DNA from: Aspergillus flavus
Lineage: Eukaryota; Ascomycota; Eurotiomycetes; Eurotiales; Aspergillaceae
DNA length: 64,000 bases
Direction of reading: 5' to 3'
Assembly (NCBI RefSeq): GCF_009017415.1
Contig: NC_092408.1
Coordinates: 1,426,001-1,490,000 of the forward strand
Positions 36,692-47,617 of the stretch are shown here, in pieces. Under the pieces are notes generated by a model that made no database searches, was not told where the DNA came from, and was given only the letters and a program-made list of their open reading frames with translations. Position numbers and translations under genes: made by a program. Position 1 is the stretch's first letter. Each line of letters starts with the position of its first letter.

Positions 36692-37414
36692 GATCCTGCC
36701 GCCAGCGGTGGGAGAGGAAGATGGAGAGGGAAAGAATAGAAAAATGGGCGAATAACGGAATCAACCTGATGTAAGGGGTGCAGATTGTTCAGGTTTTTGT
36801 GACCCTCGCAAAGGCTGCAGGTTTAAAAAGCTTCTCCTCACATCGTCATGCAGGTCGGAAGGCAGAGTATCATCGTCATGGGTGATAAGAGCAGGGTCGC
36901 AACCTTACCAGAAGAAGACGATGATAAGCGACTGAAACCCCTGTGCCTTGACCTCCAATGGGCCAAAGACGGAGGCCACCCCCACGCTAACCTCCGCATC
37001 TTCTTGTTGTTGGACGAATCCGGCGATCGTCGACGTTACATAGGTTGCATTGGCCGACGTCTCGGCGCCGCCGTGATTTGGTATCTTATCATTTGGAATG
37101 CTGTCGGCAACTTAATCTTGCTGCTCCGGTACTACCCTCGGCAGTGTCTTACACCGTGTAATAAATCCATTCATTATCATCCAATGCGTGCTAACTTTCT
37201 ATTTACATGATATGGTGAATATTGGGCTCGTTATTATTGTTGTCTGGGTTGCTCATCGACTCTCTTTCACTTGCGCCTTAGGGTTTGTGTCCAAAAGCGG
37301 AAGCAGATCCAGTGACCTTTACACCCTTTACAACATCCGGAACGACAACACGTTCAACTGTAGTACCTAGTTCCATAATAATCCGTCCAAGGTGCTCGAA
37401 ATATAATGTATCAC
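36692..37414. other. Intergenic region, transporter promoter
   Basis: This holds the transporter promoter and the 3' flank of the SDR. Frames here have no motifs. Confidence 0.45.
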
Positions 37415-38377
37415 CTACTTTCTCCGTTGCTCAGCATCAGCACGAATGCCTGCTTCCGCCCGTTCCTTCCAACTCGCCTCCCAACGAGATAATGCCGGTC
37501 GCCCTTCAACGACATCATCGCTAGCCCACTGCATTCTAGCCTGATCCAATGGCCAATCCGTCTCTCCATCGGGGCAGATGATATAGAACGAGCCCTTCTC
37601 TACTCCATCGACGAGTACCTCCGCAGCTTGGCTAGGGAACCACGCTCCAGCCATCTTCTTCACATTCTCCTCCTGTGTAGGCCCAACATTTCCCATTAGT
37701 CCAGTCCAGGTCCATCCCGGAACAAACAGATGTGCAGATATATGTGCAGTCGCGGGATCCGACCGAAGATCGTGAGCGAGGTGCTCCGTGAGGTTCTTGA
37801 TGGCGGCCTTCGAGGCATTGTACGCTGGGGCGCCACCTCCTGGGGGGTTTGTGATTCCTTGCTTGGAGCCTGTGATAACGACGGACCTAGGTGTGTTGGT
37901 TGATAGAAGCAACGGGAGAATGGCCTCGATGCCGTTCAGCGGTCCGAAGACATTAGTGTCGAATGTCTGTTTCAATCAGTTCAGTCCCACAGCTTCCAAA
38001 TACAACACAATTGTACAGACCTTCTTCCAGGACTCAACATCTGCCCATGGCTTCAGTTTTCCTTCATACTGGCTCTGCGCTCTCTGTGGCCTTGCCGCAT
38101 TCAAGAACACGAGATCCACTCCACTGAATGCCGACTTTATGGAATTTGCAACTTCAGACCACCTGTTCTTATCCCCAACATCTATCTCGTACGACTCGGT
38201 CTTGAGTGAAGGGTCAGTGGCAGCAAGTTCATCTTTCGCTTTGTGAAGGTTGGCAGCATCGATGTCGAGCAACGCAAGGTGCATGCCCCGACTCCGACAG
38301 AGCTTAGCGGTCGCGAAACCGATTCCGGAGGCCGCGCCGGTTATAAGGGCGGTTTTCTGGGCTTGGAAGATAGACAT
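37415..38377 (-). CDS. Short-chain dehydrogenase/reductase
   Basis: Two exons (38377-38021 and 37966-37415) with a 54 bp intron give 302 residues. The cofactor motif TGAASGIG is at 14-21, and LLDID after the second strand suggests NAD. The region LVFLNAA replaces the usual NNAG. The catalytic serine (VVITGSKQG) and YNASK are present. A C-terminal extension rich in Trp, Arg and Glu (about 260-302) goes beyond the core fold. It probably oxidises or reduces a small alcohol/ketone in the cytosol. Its neighbours are the Dal5-like transporter and, divergent from it, the secreted GDSL esterase, so a small catabolic group is possible but unproven. Confidence 0.9.
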
Positions 38378-38926
38378 TATGACTTTTGTCTTTACTGACT
38401 AACACTCAATGCGGCAGACGGAACTTGGTGGCTGGGAGATGAGGAGGCATATATCCTCTGATTGTTCCCCGCTTCATCCCGGAGTTTGCGGAGATAACTG
38501 TGGACCAGCATAAGCAGTCATAAAGTAATGCATTATAGAAACATCTTTATACCTATGGATCTTCCATCTAGTAAACATGCTATAATATTCAATGCCCTAA
38601 GAAGTAGAACAGTTTTATCTGTGAGTGTGCACAGTGGGCTTCGTTTACATCCCAATTAGGGTACTGCTACCCCAGGAAAGTCACGCCGATTATTTGCGGA
38701 GAAACAGTTACCGTGTCGATCACAAATTTGCCGGCAACTATGTGTAAGGAGCCTGAACAGGATTTTTTGACCAGCTTTTACTGGTCCTTCAAATGATATA
38801 TGCGAAAGAGACGTTATTTAGCCGGTTTAGCCGGTTCAAGCTTCAGGAAATGCGGAGGAACGGAGGTCTACCGGCTTTGCGATCTACAATAGGCTTGAAG
38901 ATTACCCCAGGTTTTGAGTCCCTGAG
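38378..38926. other. Divergent intergenic region, SDR / GDSL esterase
   Basis: This is the shared upstream region of two divergent genes. No coding frame is supported. Confidence 0.5.
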
Positions 38927-38934
38927 TATATATA
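38927..38934 (+). promoter_or_regulatory. TATA-like element of the GDSL esterase gene
   Basis: TATATATA lies 78 bp upstream of the ATG at 39012, in good core-promoter position. Confidence 0.45.
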
Positions 38935-39011
38935 GGCTACCCAAGTCTTGACAGTGGAGAACAAGGCTAGCACAAATTGTGTAGCGGATATTACAGTTCA
39001 GAACTTCAATC

Positions 39012-40491
39012 ATGTTACTACATGTTTTCGTTCGTATTTTTTCCCTACTCCTCCTAGCTCGGATAGCATGGTCCTATCCTCTTAGTTCATCGATAGGCCA
39101 ACGGAACAATGTACTCTTTCGAAATTCAGATACTCACTGGGTCAGCATATGGACTGCCATGCCTCAGTTGACCGAGCCAGCCAATCTACCTCCACCTCCC
39201 TATGTATGAAACTCTCCTAGAAGTCCGACACTCAGTCTCTAACACTGCCAGAACTCCTCAACATACATATTTCAAAATACTACCATCCGCCAGACCATTC
39301 GTGTCACCCAACCAGGTCATGAGATTCGTTTACGCTTGTCTAATGCATTCGGCCTGGAAGATCTTTCAGTGACCAAAGTTGCAGTCAGTCTACCCGTAGA
39401 CCAGAAGCTCGGGACGAGTGCGATTCAGTCCAATACCACGAAGGATGTTCTCTTCAGCGGTAGCGCAGACATAGTCATCCCGAATGGAGGTTTAGTCGTT
39501 TCAGACCCCATTGCATTCCCGGTGAAAGCGCAAGATACGCTCACTATCGACATCTATCTGGAACAGGGTCAGGGTGGAGGTGCAATTACCTCCCATCCAG
39601 GAAGTAGAACAACATCATGGATGAGCTTGGGTGACTGGGTCGGAAAAAGGAATCTAACAGACTCTTCGGTGGAGAGTGTTGATCACTGGTTAGTAACCTT
39701 GCTTACGCTGAGCCGCTGAACATGAAATTAACAGCCTGATAGGTATTTTATCAGCGCCATTGAAGCTCACCTCCCATCCACGAGCCGCAGCTGCGCAATC
39801 ATTGGCGACAGCATCACCGACGGACGAGGAAGCGATACGAACAAGAACAACCGGTAAGCAGCAGACCTATTACACCAACCCAGGCATAGCTAACAAATCC
39901 AGCTGGCCCGACCTCCTCCTAACCCGCATGCAGCAAACCCCAACGACCAATTCAATTGCTCTCCTCAACCAAGCAGCAGGTGGCAACCGAATCCTCGCAG
40001 ATGGGCTCGGCCCAAACGTAATCAGTCGCATTGACCGCGACGCCCTAGCTCAGTCCGGCGTCCGATACGCTATTATCTTTGAAGGCGTCAATGACATCGG
40101 AGTCGCTGATGCCGACCCAGAGGTCCAGAAGAAGATCGGCGATAGACTTATCGTTGCCTATCAGCAGATCGTGACCCGTCTCCACGCAGCCAGCATTCCT
40201 GTGTTCGGGGCTACTATAACGCCCTTTGGTGCACCAGCTAATGCTTCTGATGTACAACCCTACTCGGACCCTGTAAGGGAGGACACGCGTCAGAGAATTA
40301 ACGAATGGATAAGGACGAGTGGTGTGTTTGATGCTGTTTTGGATTTTGATCAAGTGCTTAGAGATCCTGAGGCACCGGCACAACTTGCAGATGAGTACGA
40401 TTCGGGCGATTATTTACACCCGAATGTAGCGGGCTATCAAGCGCTGGCGGATTATTTTCCTATGGATTTGTTTGAGGAGTACAGAAGCTAG
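39012..40491 (+). CDS. Secreted GDSL/SGNH esterase
   Basis: Four exons (39012-39203, 39252-39688, 39743-39853, 39903-40491) with introns of 48, 54 and 49 bp give 442 residues. A signal peptide covers about residues 1-21 (hydrophobic FVRIFSLLLLARIAWS). After an N-terminal beta-rich part of about 190 residues comes the SGNH hydrolase domain. Block I is GDSITDGRGS with nucleophile S233, created only by the splicing shown; GGNR is the block II glycine region, GVNDIG is block III, and DYLHPN near the C-terminus carries the catalytic Asp and His. It should cleave ester bonds, such as acetyl groups on polysaccharides, outside the cell. Several N-glycosylation sequons are present. Confidence 0.93.
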
Positions 40492-40969
40492 GACTCGAGG
40501 TGTTGAAAATATTAACAGGACTGCTGCTGATTATGAGTTGTTGGGATCAGGCCTCTGTAACAACATCGCAACTGGAGGTAGTACTTATCCAAATATAGGC
40601 CTTGGTAGGCTTCTTTGTCTTTCAGTAGGAGTACTCTTGCCGTACTTTTATTAAGTTGGATTTGTAAAACGAGGACCTGTGAATTCCCGCTTATGTTCGT
40701 TTTACCGTTTCTGGTGCCGATACGCCGTACTGTAAACACCGCCCGCCTGGCTTCCCAATATAAAAGAGCTTTTCTTCACTGTTCTGACTTCGTCTCCTCC
40801 TAAATCTTTTTCTCTTCCCAAACTCCCTCCAATATTCCGCACTCACCCTTATTCCTAGCCATTTGAACTCCTATTTTGCCTGCTTTCTACCCCTGCGGGC
40901 TCATGCTGCAGTGTTCGATGGAGGTTGTTCGTAACGGCCGATTCAAGTGACGGAAAAAGAAGTGGGTGA
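40492..40969. other. Convergent intergenic region
   Basis: No supported frame was found. It contains 3' flanks of the esterase and the kinase-like gene. Confidence 0.5.
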
Positions 40970-41927
40970 TTATGCGAGACCGGCAACTGATAGTCCATAC
41001 CCAATTGACTGCAGTTGCCGCACCTCGACGTCGTATTCTGGCATGACATGAAGTGTCATTTCGTTGAACTCCGGGAATCTGTGCTGCTCGACTATCGCGG
41101 CTCGCTCGAACGCAGGAGGGTAAGCACCCGCATGTGCCCAGTCTATCAAACAAACCTTTCCAGTAGCGTCCAATATCATATTTCGAGGACTGATGTCCTG
41201 ATGCACGAGCACGAACTTCTGAAAGTCAAATGGGGGGATATCTTGGGGGGCCTGGTTATAATCTTTGCATATCTTGAGTTTGTGGTTAAACCAAGCTTCC
41301 ATCTCGGCCCCATAATTGAATGGACCGGCACCATAGTCTGTGAAGAATTTACCCCAACAAGGACCCCCTCCAAGAGGGCCAGCTGTTGGAATCGGAATCG
41401 ACTGAAGTTGTTTTATTATCACCGCTGTCTGACAGATCACATCGTCCTTTTGATGTTTGGTAAGATGTTTCTAGCAATCTCCCAAGATTTTGGCCCTTGA
41501 CATAATCCATGACCAAATAACCTCTCGTCCCATAGTACTCGAAGGGGTCGTCCACCTGGAATGAGCGGTAGACCCGAGGAACTAGGATTGAGGTCTTTGC
41601 TCTGACAAACTCTAGACCTCTACCCTCACTGGGAAGAACTAAAGGCCCGCATTTCAATACCAGGTCATGAGAAATTCGTAGGACTTTGCTTGAGCCGATT
41701 TGGTAGAGCACAGAAGCAGTCTCCCCAAGCCGCACTAATTCCTCGTTCGAAACGCTCTCGATATCAACGCCATCGAGTGGGAATATGTTCGTATCGTCCT
41801 TGCTTCGGGCCTGCGAGAATGTTAAAATCAAAAGATTTTCCGGCTGAGTAGGAAAGCAATGCACCAATGGTTGCGGTAAATGTTGTATCTCCGGGCCCGT
41901 CTGGAGCTCGTGATGGGACGTTCTCAT
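40970..41927 (-). pseudogene. Aminoglycoside phosphotransferase-family gene with a single frameshift
   Basis: The first part (about 41830-41475) encodes the N-lobe, with VLRISHDLVLKCG holding the likely ATP-binding lysine and GYLVMDYVKGQNL the hinge. The second part (about 41460-40970) encodes the C-lobe, with HQDISPRNMILD as catalytic loop and CLIDWAHAG as the magnesium motif. The two parts are in different frames. One extra T at 41462-41465 explains it: without that base ...LLET continues directly into LTKHQKDDVICQTAV. No intron fits a one-base change. This could be a real recent lesion or a sequence error. The exact N-terminus is uncertain, as an intron before about 41815 is possible. The substrate is unknown, as for most fungal members. 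Confidence 0.7.
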
Positions 41928-42842
41928 CAAGACTGGGCATTGCGCACTGCAGCGGACGCCTTAGGAGTCAGGTTATGATTCAAATTGCCCTAGATAATAC
42001 TTTCGTTATTTGTCGTCAGCACTCAAGAAGTGCCTTCATCACGGAGTTTTGTGGGGACTAAGATGGTCCAGTAGTAGTCTACAGCAGACTCAATCCTACG
42101 TACATTCCCCGTACAGTTATCCGGAGAATCGGCACCGCTGCCCCGAAGCTTCCCCGTTTCACGTGTCAAACAGAACACGTGCCTCCAGGTCCAACCATTT
42201 ATCCGATCGATCCTTATCAGTCCTGAAACGGAACATACGACGGGCGAGGCGGAATCACCTATCTAGTAGCTAAGCTAATTCTTGAAAGAGTGGTCTCTCG
42301 TATCGTAACTCAGAGGGGAATTCAGGAGTCGATTACTCTAGATCATTGAGGTAACGTGGAGAGGGCTAGTTTAAACGAAGAGGTATATTCCCTATCAAAC
42401 GTGTATATATACACGCAGCTGGTTGAGTGCTCAACCAGCTATCTACACGTACATACTGGCCTACATAAAGAGTCTCCAGATCTCACTACTTGGGCCAACT
42501 AAACTATCCAATTGATTCTTATTATATATGACAGTCGCCTCTAGTAGCCAAGCTAGATCTATTATATATACCGGCGAAACTCCTCGCGGCGTGGCATATA
42601 TTATATTAAGCTACCTCACTCTTAACAAATTTTGTTAGTGCTTACGGATCCTAGATATATAATAGTATATAGTATTATAGCCTCTATCAACTTGTGTTCC
42701 AAAGCGCCAGTCGTCGTAAAAGGAAAATAATAAATCCTATGTAAAGAAACTCCGGTTCACAATACCCCAGGAACAGATCATCTCGAAAGAATGCCCCAGT
42801 AATGTACAGTTATCATTAGCAAATAGTATGAGCTTGTTTTGG
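41928..42842. other. AT-rich intergenic region
   Basis: The sequence from about 42480 is very AT-rich with many TA steps, as in RIP-mutated fungal repeats. One strong hairpin is listed separately. No gene is supported. Confidence 0.45.
42401..42440. repeat. Nested palindromes
   Basis: GTGTATATATACAC at 42401-42414 is a perfect palindrome. Right after it, AGCTGGTTGAG (42417-42427) and CTCAACCAGCT (42430-42440) form an 11 bp inverted repeat with a 2 bp centre. Such hairpins mark ends of small mobile elements or cruciform sites; I could not find element borders. Confidence 0.6.
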
Positions 42843-43375
42843 CTAACGTGCCTCTGTAGAAAACATCCGCCTCTTCGGTCGGTGGTCTGATCTAGCCGAA
42901 TAGAAATTAATAATCAGGGCCCGTCGCACCTCAGCGTTCCATAGTATATTATCAGGTCGAAGGTCCTTATACAACACTCCGAGAGAGCGGATCTTCTTCA
43001 CAGATCTCGAGATTTTACAATTCAACTCCTCCTCGGTAAATTCTAGACAAGAAGGCGCATTCTCGATACTGCTGATAGAATTCCCACCCTATCCTATAAG
43101 CAGCATATGCTGAATTTTTCCAGCCCCATAGAGGTTATAAAGCATTACTAGGTCAATTACCCCAAGGAAAACAGGGACTACAGAACCCTGAGCTTCCTGC
43201 AGGACCCGATATACTTAGGCATCGCCCTTGAGCTAATCCCATAACCCAGAGATCGTGCCTTTTCCAACAACAGTATACCTATATTTAGCATAGATAACTT
43301 TGAATGGCGCTCCTGATACTCCAGAGACCCCCATTGGCGTATAGTACATTGGACCCTCCATGTACCGTGCACCAA
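42843..43375 (-). pseudogene. Kinase-like relic
   Basis: Leftward fragments in AT-rich DNA keep a kinase/APH-style catalytic loop, LGVLYKDLRPDNILWN, followed by ALIINFYSA in the place of the magnesium-binding IDF/A motif. The first acidic residue there has become Asn and the loop His is Tyr. Further weak similarity lies upstream at 43375-43178 in a separate frame (NIGILLLEKARSLGYGIS). Multiple stops intervene. It looks like an old copy of a fungal protein-kinase-like gene, probably altered by C-to-T mutation. No function remains. Confidence 0.45.
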
Positions 43376-43443
43376 TTACTATATTCCCTGCTGATATGTA
43401 TTTGGCCCAGTCTCATGTCTGATCCGTGTGAGTGTTTAACGGT

Positions 43444-43451
43444 GTCGCGTG
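43444..43451. repeat. Left target-site duplication of hAT-type element
   Basis: GTCGCGTG directly precedes the element end TAGGGGTGGG. The same 8 bases follow the other end at 44002-44009. Confidence 0.8.
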
Positions 43452-43690
43452 TAGGGGTGGGAAATATTCAGAAATTTTGACTAAATACTGACATTTTGAA
43501 AGTTCATCCATTTTAATATTTTAAAATCGAATTTCAAAATAGACCCTTATTAGCCAATAAGAAAGCTCGCTTATAGAATCTGACTAATTAATCAAACTAA
43601 TTAGAATACTAAAAACTAGATCTTAGTATACTGTTAAATATATATATATATAATATATTATTACCTTCAGTCTATTATCTACTATAGAAT

Positions 43691-43838
43691 CACCATTTTA
43701 AGCGATTTTAGTGTTCTAAAAAAAAACCTCATTTTTTACTCGCTTCGGGCCGGAGGCCCGAAGTATATTGCGATAAAACCACTATTTCTAAGCGATTTCA
43801 GTGTTCTGAATAGCTTCATTTTTTTTGTTCAGCTTCGC
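43691..43838. repeat. Internal duplicated unit within the MITE
   Basis: Two copies, 43691-43751 and 43778-43838, share the order (A/T)AAGCGATTT(T/C)AGTGTTCT, TCATTTTTT, then GCTTCG. They are imperfect, about 60-75 bp each. Confidence 0.65.
43743..43763. repeat. Perfect GC-rich hairpin in the MITE
   Basis: CTTCGGGCC and GGCCCGAAG form a 9 bp perfect stem around GGA. It stands out in otherwise very AT-rich sequence. Confidence 0.75.
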
Positions 43839-44001
43839 CTTGCCGCCTACCGCCTACCTCCTATATTAGTCAATAGACCAGAGCCAAGCCTACCAAATTA
43901 CTAGCGTAAAAACTCTTTTCAAGACCAAATCTAGATTTCATGTCAGGCCGGGTATATGGCATAAATTTCATGAAATTTTGACATTTCGAGACCCCTCCCT
44001 A

Positions 44002-44009
44002 GTCGCGTG
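44002..44009. repeat. Right target-site duplication of hAT-type element
   Basis: GTCGCGTG directly follows the element end CCCCTCCCTA and is identical to the left copy. Confidence 0.8.
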
Positions 44010-45932
44010 GCATCGAGGTATGGGTCTGATGATACACATGGTACGCAGCACGGCCATATGCGCGTCATGGATATGATTCCTGGGGGTTTTCCGGATTAAG
44101 AACGGTTTCCCTGGGGCGTGCCTGTTCTATATACGGAGCATGCAGTAGGAGTACGTGACCCTCCTTATTATTATTCTTGGCGATTTGGCGTCCGTGTCTA
44201 CCCCCTCTACTTGCCTCTATTTGTGGGAATAGGAATGGGTATTCCATATTAGTTGGGATGCAGTAGTGGGAGACCCTCCACGAAGAGCGCTAATTGAGAC
44301 AATGTTTGTTCATGTTGCCTTGATCGCACATGGGGACATGGAATTGGGGTTGCTATTATGAAAGTCGAACCGTCTCTGGAAGGCCACCACGTGCATCTTA
44401 TGTTGGTCGGAGCTAGCATATTCATATCCCAAGAATTTATGCATCTAATAATACTAACCTTGTCATAAAATAGAGTTGTATGTCATCAGAAGCTTAACAA
44501 GAGTAAGGGTATTAAGCAGGGTAACAGGGTTACATTCGGTTACGTAGTCCTTGCAGAGTTTTCCTTCTCCAGAGGCTGGGAACCTGGAAAACACGTTGAG
44601 GTGGAGGTAGGGCAACAGGCATAGCAAATTGCACACAATTAAACTAGCCAGTTAGGCGACGGATAAACGTAAAGCTATGTTGGGCCCACCGTCCACTTCC
44701 CACTTTCTTCGAAGCGGAGCGTATTAAGGTCGGTAGCACCCTATCATAGTCGGTGGTCGGATCACTGACAGATGCTAGAATGGAGTTTTGACAATTAGAA
44801 GCCGTAGCAATGCCCTGCATGGAATAACTGCAGGGATGAGAGAAGCCCCGGGTCTTCAGGGGCATTACAAGCCGGCTTCGGACTATGACCGCTTGGCCCA
44901 AGAAAAAAGAAAAAATCAGTAGTCTATTGCTAGACCGGCATGGATACAAATAACGGCACGGCATGCGTGATTATTCTATTTAACTCTGCAACTATTTCTT
45001 ACTGACAGGTCCAATAGGCCAAGGGGCCAAGGAAAGTTTATATCATCGCGAAGTACCGTAATCTAACAATCATCCCCTTTACGCGGCAAATGGCCTGCGT
45101 ATGGCGGGCGAGTCACAACTTTTGAAATAGTAGTGCTAGTACAGTTTTGAGTGGAGCGAGGCTGAAGGAGGACCAAGTGGGTATGCTAAGTAAGGGGGAA
45201 GCGGCGGTTGAGTCTGTGGAGGTGAAAGTACCGGCTCGGAGATGCCTCGAGATGGTCTGCATCCCGACGACTCCATCGCACGGCTTGCTCAAAAAGGCAT
45301 TCTTGTTTCTGCGCAGTCAGTTTCATGTAGAAACCAACGCCACGAAAGACGTCTAACAATCAACTTTATTTAGGGTTACCGCCAGATCCCCGTGCAGGTC
45401 GACAGAGGCTTTCAGCCATACGAGTTGGCCGACCCACCCCAACTCTTGGGCCGGCAGTCGCACTAGATGTCAAAACCGTACATGTAGACTGCCGATCTAG
45501 TGTTTCGGGAAATTGGACACGATCCCCGTCGATGGTCGACCTTAACATTCGCGAATCATGGGAGTATCTGATTTGAACTACCGTTGTGGTCCAATACCGG
45601 ACCGTACCCCGAATACCAAGAGTCCCCGACTGGATAAAATGAAGAATGCCCCTCAGAAGGTCTCCTATCTGGCTTGGACGCTAGATGACGATCTGCTCAC
45701 CTAGCCATCTTGGGCTCTTGTGAACGGGTCGGAGGATCACTTAGGGTAATTTTGGTGAGGATCATTGCACATGCCGGGTGGACCTCTGCATCAAAGCTTT
45801 CCAACTGGGACTTTGTTCTCGACTCCATATTAGACAGTGGTTCCCCTCCACGGGTGTTCTGTAGAGAATGAACTTGATCCCACTCTGCTTGGCCCCCGCC
45901 CCTACTGTTCCCGGGGAATAATATCACTCAGA
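44010..45932. other. 1.9 kb intergenic region
   Basis: Frames on both strands are short and motif-free. The last few hundred bases are the likely promoter of the receptor gene. No gene is called. Confidence 0.45.
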
Positions 45933-47617
45933 ATGCTTTTGCGTTGGATACTCGTACTGGCCTCAGCGACGCTGGCAGCTGGGGCTGCAGCTGCAACTAC
46001 AGAATCAGAAGACACATTGCCTCAGTGCGCGGTATGGTGCGGGATTATAGAGTCCTGAAGTACTCCTGCTGACCACCTCATAGGTAACCTGCCAGAGCGA
46101 TCTAATCGCCAATAATTCGACGTCGTGCGCATCTACCGATACGTCATGCCTTTGCGGCGACACTACATTCCAGAGTAACATGACCGATTGTGTTTCAACA
46201 AGCTGTACTCCGAAACAGACCCTCCGTATGGATTCACGCTCATATCGCAACCACTCTTGGAGTCTAACTGTCTTGCAGTCACCACACGACTCAGTAATCG
46301 CCAATGCGGCATAGCACCCCATAAGGGACGTCCGGAAGTAGACTCAGCCACACTAGTTCCTCTCATTTTCTCTACCCTCCTTTTCGCCAACAGAATTGCT
46401 GCTAAATTCATGGGCCTTGGTGGTGGCTGGGGTCCTGACGATTACACGATTATCGTGGCATATGTGAGATTTATCATGGTTCCCATGCATGACAGGACTT
46501 TAGCTAAGACAGATTTTAGTCTCTGGCTGTAGCTATATTTGCCGTCAATATGACAAGTAAGCTCAATCCGTGTGAACCACGGACAATCCCAGGCTGACTG
46601 TCAATTCTAGTGATCCATTATGGCTTTGGGCAGAATATGTGGGACATAACTCCACTGGACAACATCACAATAGTGCTCAAGGTTTGTCTTTGCCTGCTTC
46701 GACCGCCACCTGGCCGCTTGACTGATTATCCTAGTACTTCTTCGCCTTTGTCGTCATGTATAAAACGCAGATTTCGCTGGCGAAAATCTCCGTGTGTCTC
46801 TTCTTACTGAGAATCTTTCAGTCCAAATTGTTTCGCTACGGAGCGTACACGATCATTGCATTGAATGCTGCGATCGGAATCACCTGGGTGTTTACTGATT
46901 CCTTCCGGTGTATCCCAGTTCACCTGGCCTGGGATCAATGGGCGACTGGTGAGCCAGGGAAGTGTGTCAACTTCATCGCGGTTACATTCGTCAATGCCTA
47001 TGTCAATATCGGGGTGGACACGGTCATGGTGCTCATGCCGGTCTACGAGGTTTTCAAGCTGAACTTGTCCGCGCGGAAAAAGGCTGGTGTCAGCGTTATG
47101 TTTGCAATGGGTCTTGTGTAAGTTTTGTCCATATATGGCTCTAATGCTCGTACTGACAATGATGGACAGCCTGACCGGCGTTGCAATTGCCCGAGTGATT
47201 GTCTTCTGGTTCAACCGCTGGAACACAAACCCTACTGGTATGTACCATTCCCCATTCAGACACCTTTCGACAGCATAGGATCGGACCAGAACTGACTATA
47301 TGGCTTCAGTCCAACTTCAACCCATCGTGCACTGGTCGGTCATCGAAGTCCACATCGCCGTGATGTGCGCCTGTCTCCCAACCTTCCGAGCGATGCTTGT
47401 CCATGTTTTCCCCAAGATGCTCGGCAACTCCAGCAACCAGTCTTACTACGAACAGAGAAACACGCCCAGCAAGCCGCCCACATTCGGGTCCACCCAAGCG
47501 CTCAGCAAAAGTCATATTAACAAAACGGTTTCCTACTCGGTCGACTACGGGGCGAATAAGAGGCCCCAGAGGCACAGCTTCGTGCCGCTGGTTGAACTGG
47601 ATCCACACGACCATTGA
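45933..47617 (+). CDS. CFEM-domain Pth11-like seven-helix receptor
   Basis: Eight exons (45933-46031, 46084-46225, 46279-46463, 46520-46556, 46611-46681, 46735-47117, 47170-47237, 47310-47617), with seven introns of 52-72 bp, give 430 residues. A signal peptide (1-20) is followed by a CFEM domain with eight cysteines at 32, 36, 48, 55, 57, 69, 74 and 90, in the family spacing. Seven membrane helices of the Pth11/rhodopsin-like type follow, with hallmarks GGWGPDDYTI, MYKTQISLAKISVCLFLLRIF, NIGVDTVMVLMPV and HWSVIEVHIAVMCACLPT, then a soluble tail. Such proteins sit in the plasma membrane and are thought to sense surfaces or hosts in plant-pathogenic fungi. All joins keep frame and conserved sequence; the tiny 37 bp exon 4 is the least certain. 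Confidence 0.92.

Larger units (their letters stand above)
43452..44001. mobile_element. Non-autonomous hAT-type DNA transposon (MITE), 550 bp
   Basis: The left end reads TAGGGGTGGGAAATATTC and the right end, on the other strand, TAGGGAGGGGTCTCGAAAT; these are imperfect terminal inverted repeats of the TAGGG/CAGGG style typical of hAT elements. Both ends are flanked by the perfect 8 bp direct repeat GTCGCGTG, the hAT target-site duplication length. The inside is AT-rich, has no transposase frame, and contains a GC hairpin and a duplicated unit listed separately. It would depend on an hAT transposase elsewhere in the genome. The perfect duplication suggests insertion was not very ancient, although the inverted repeats have diverged. 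Confidence 0.8.
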
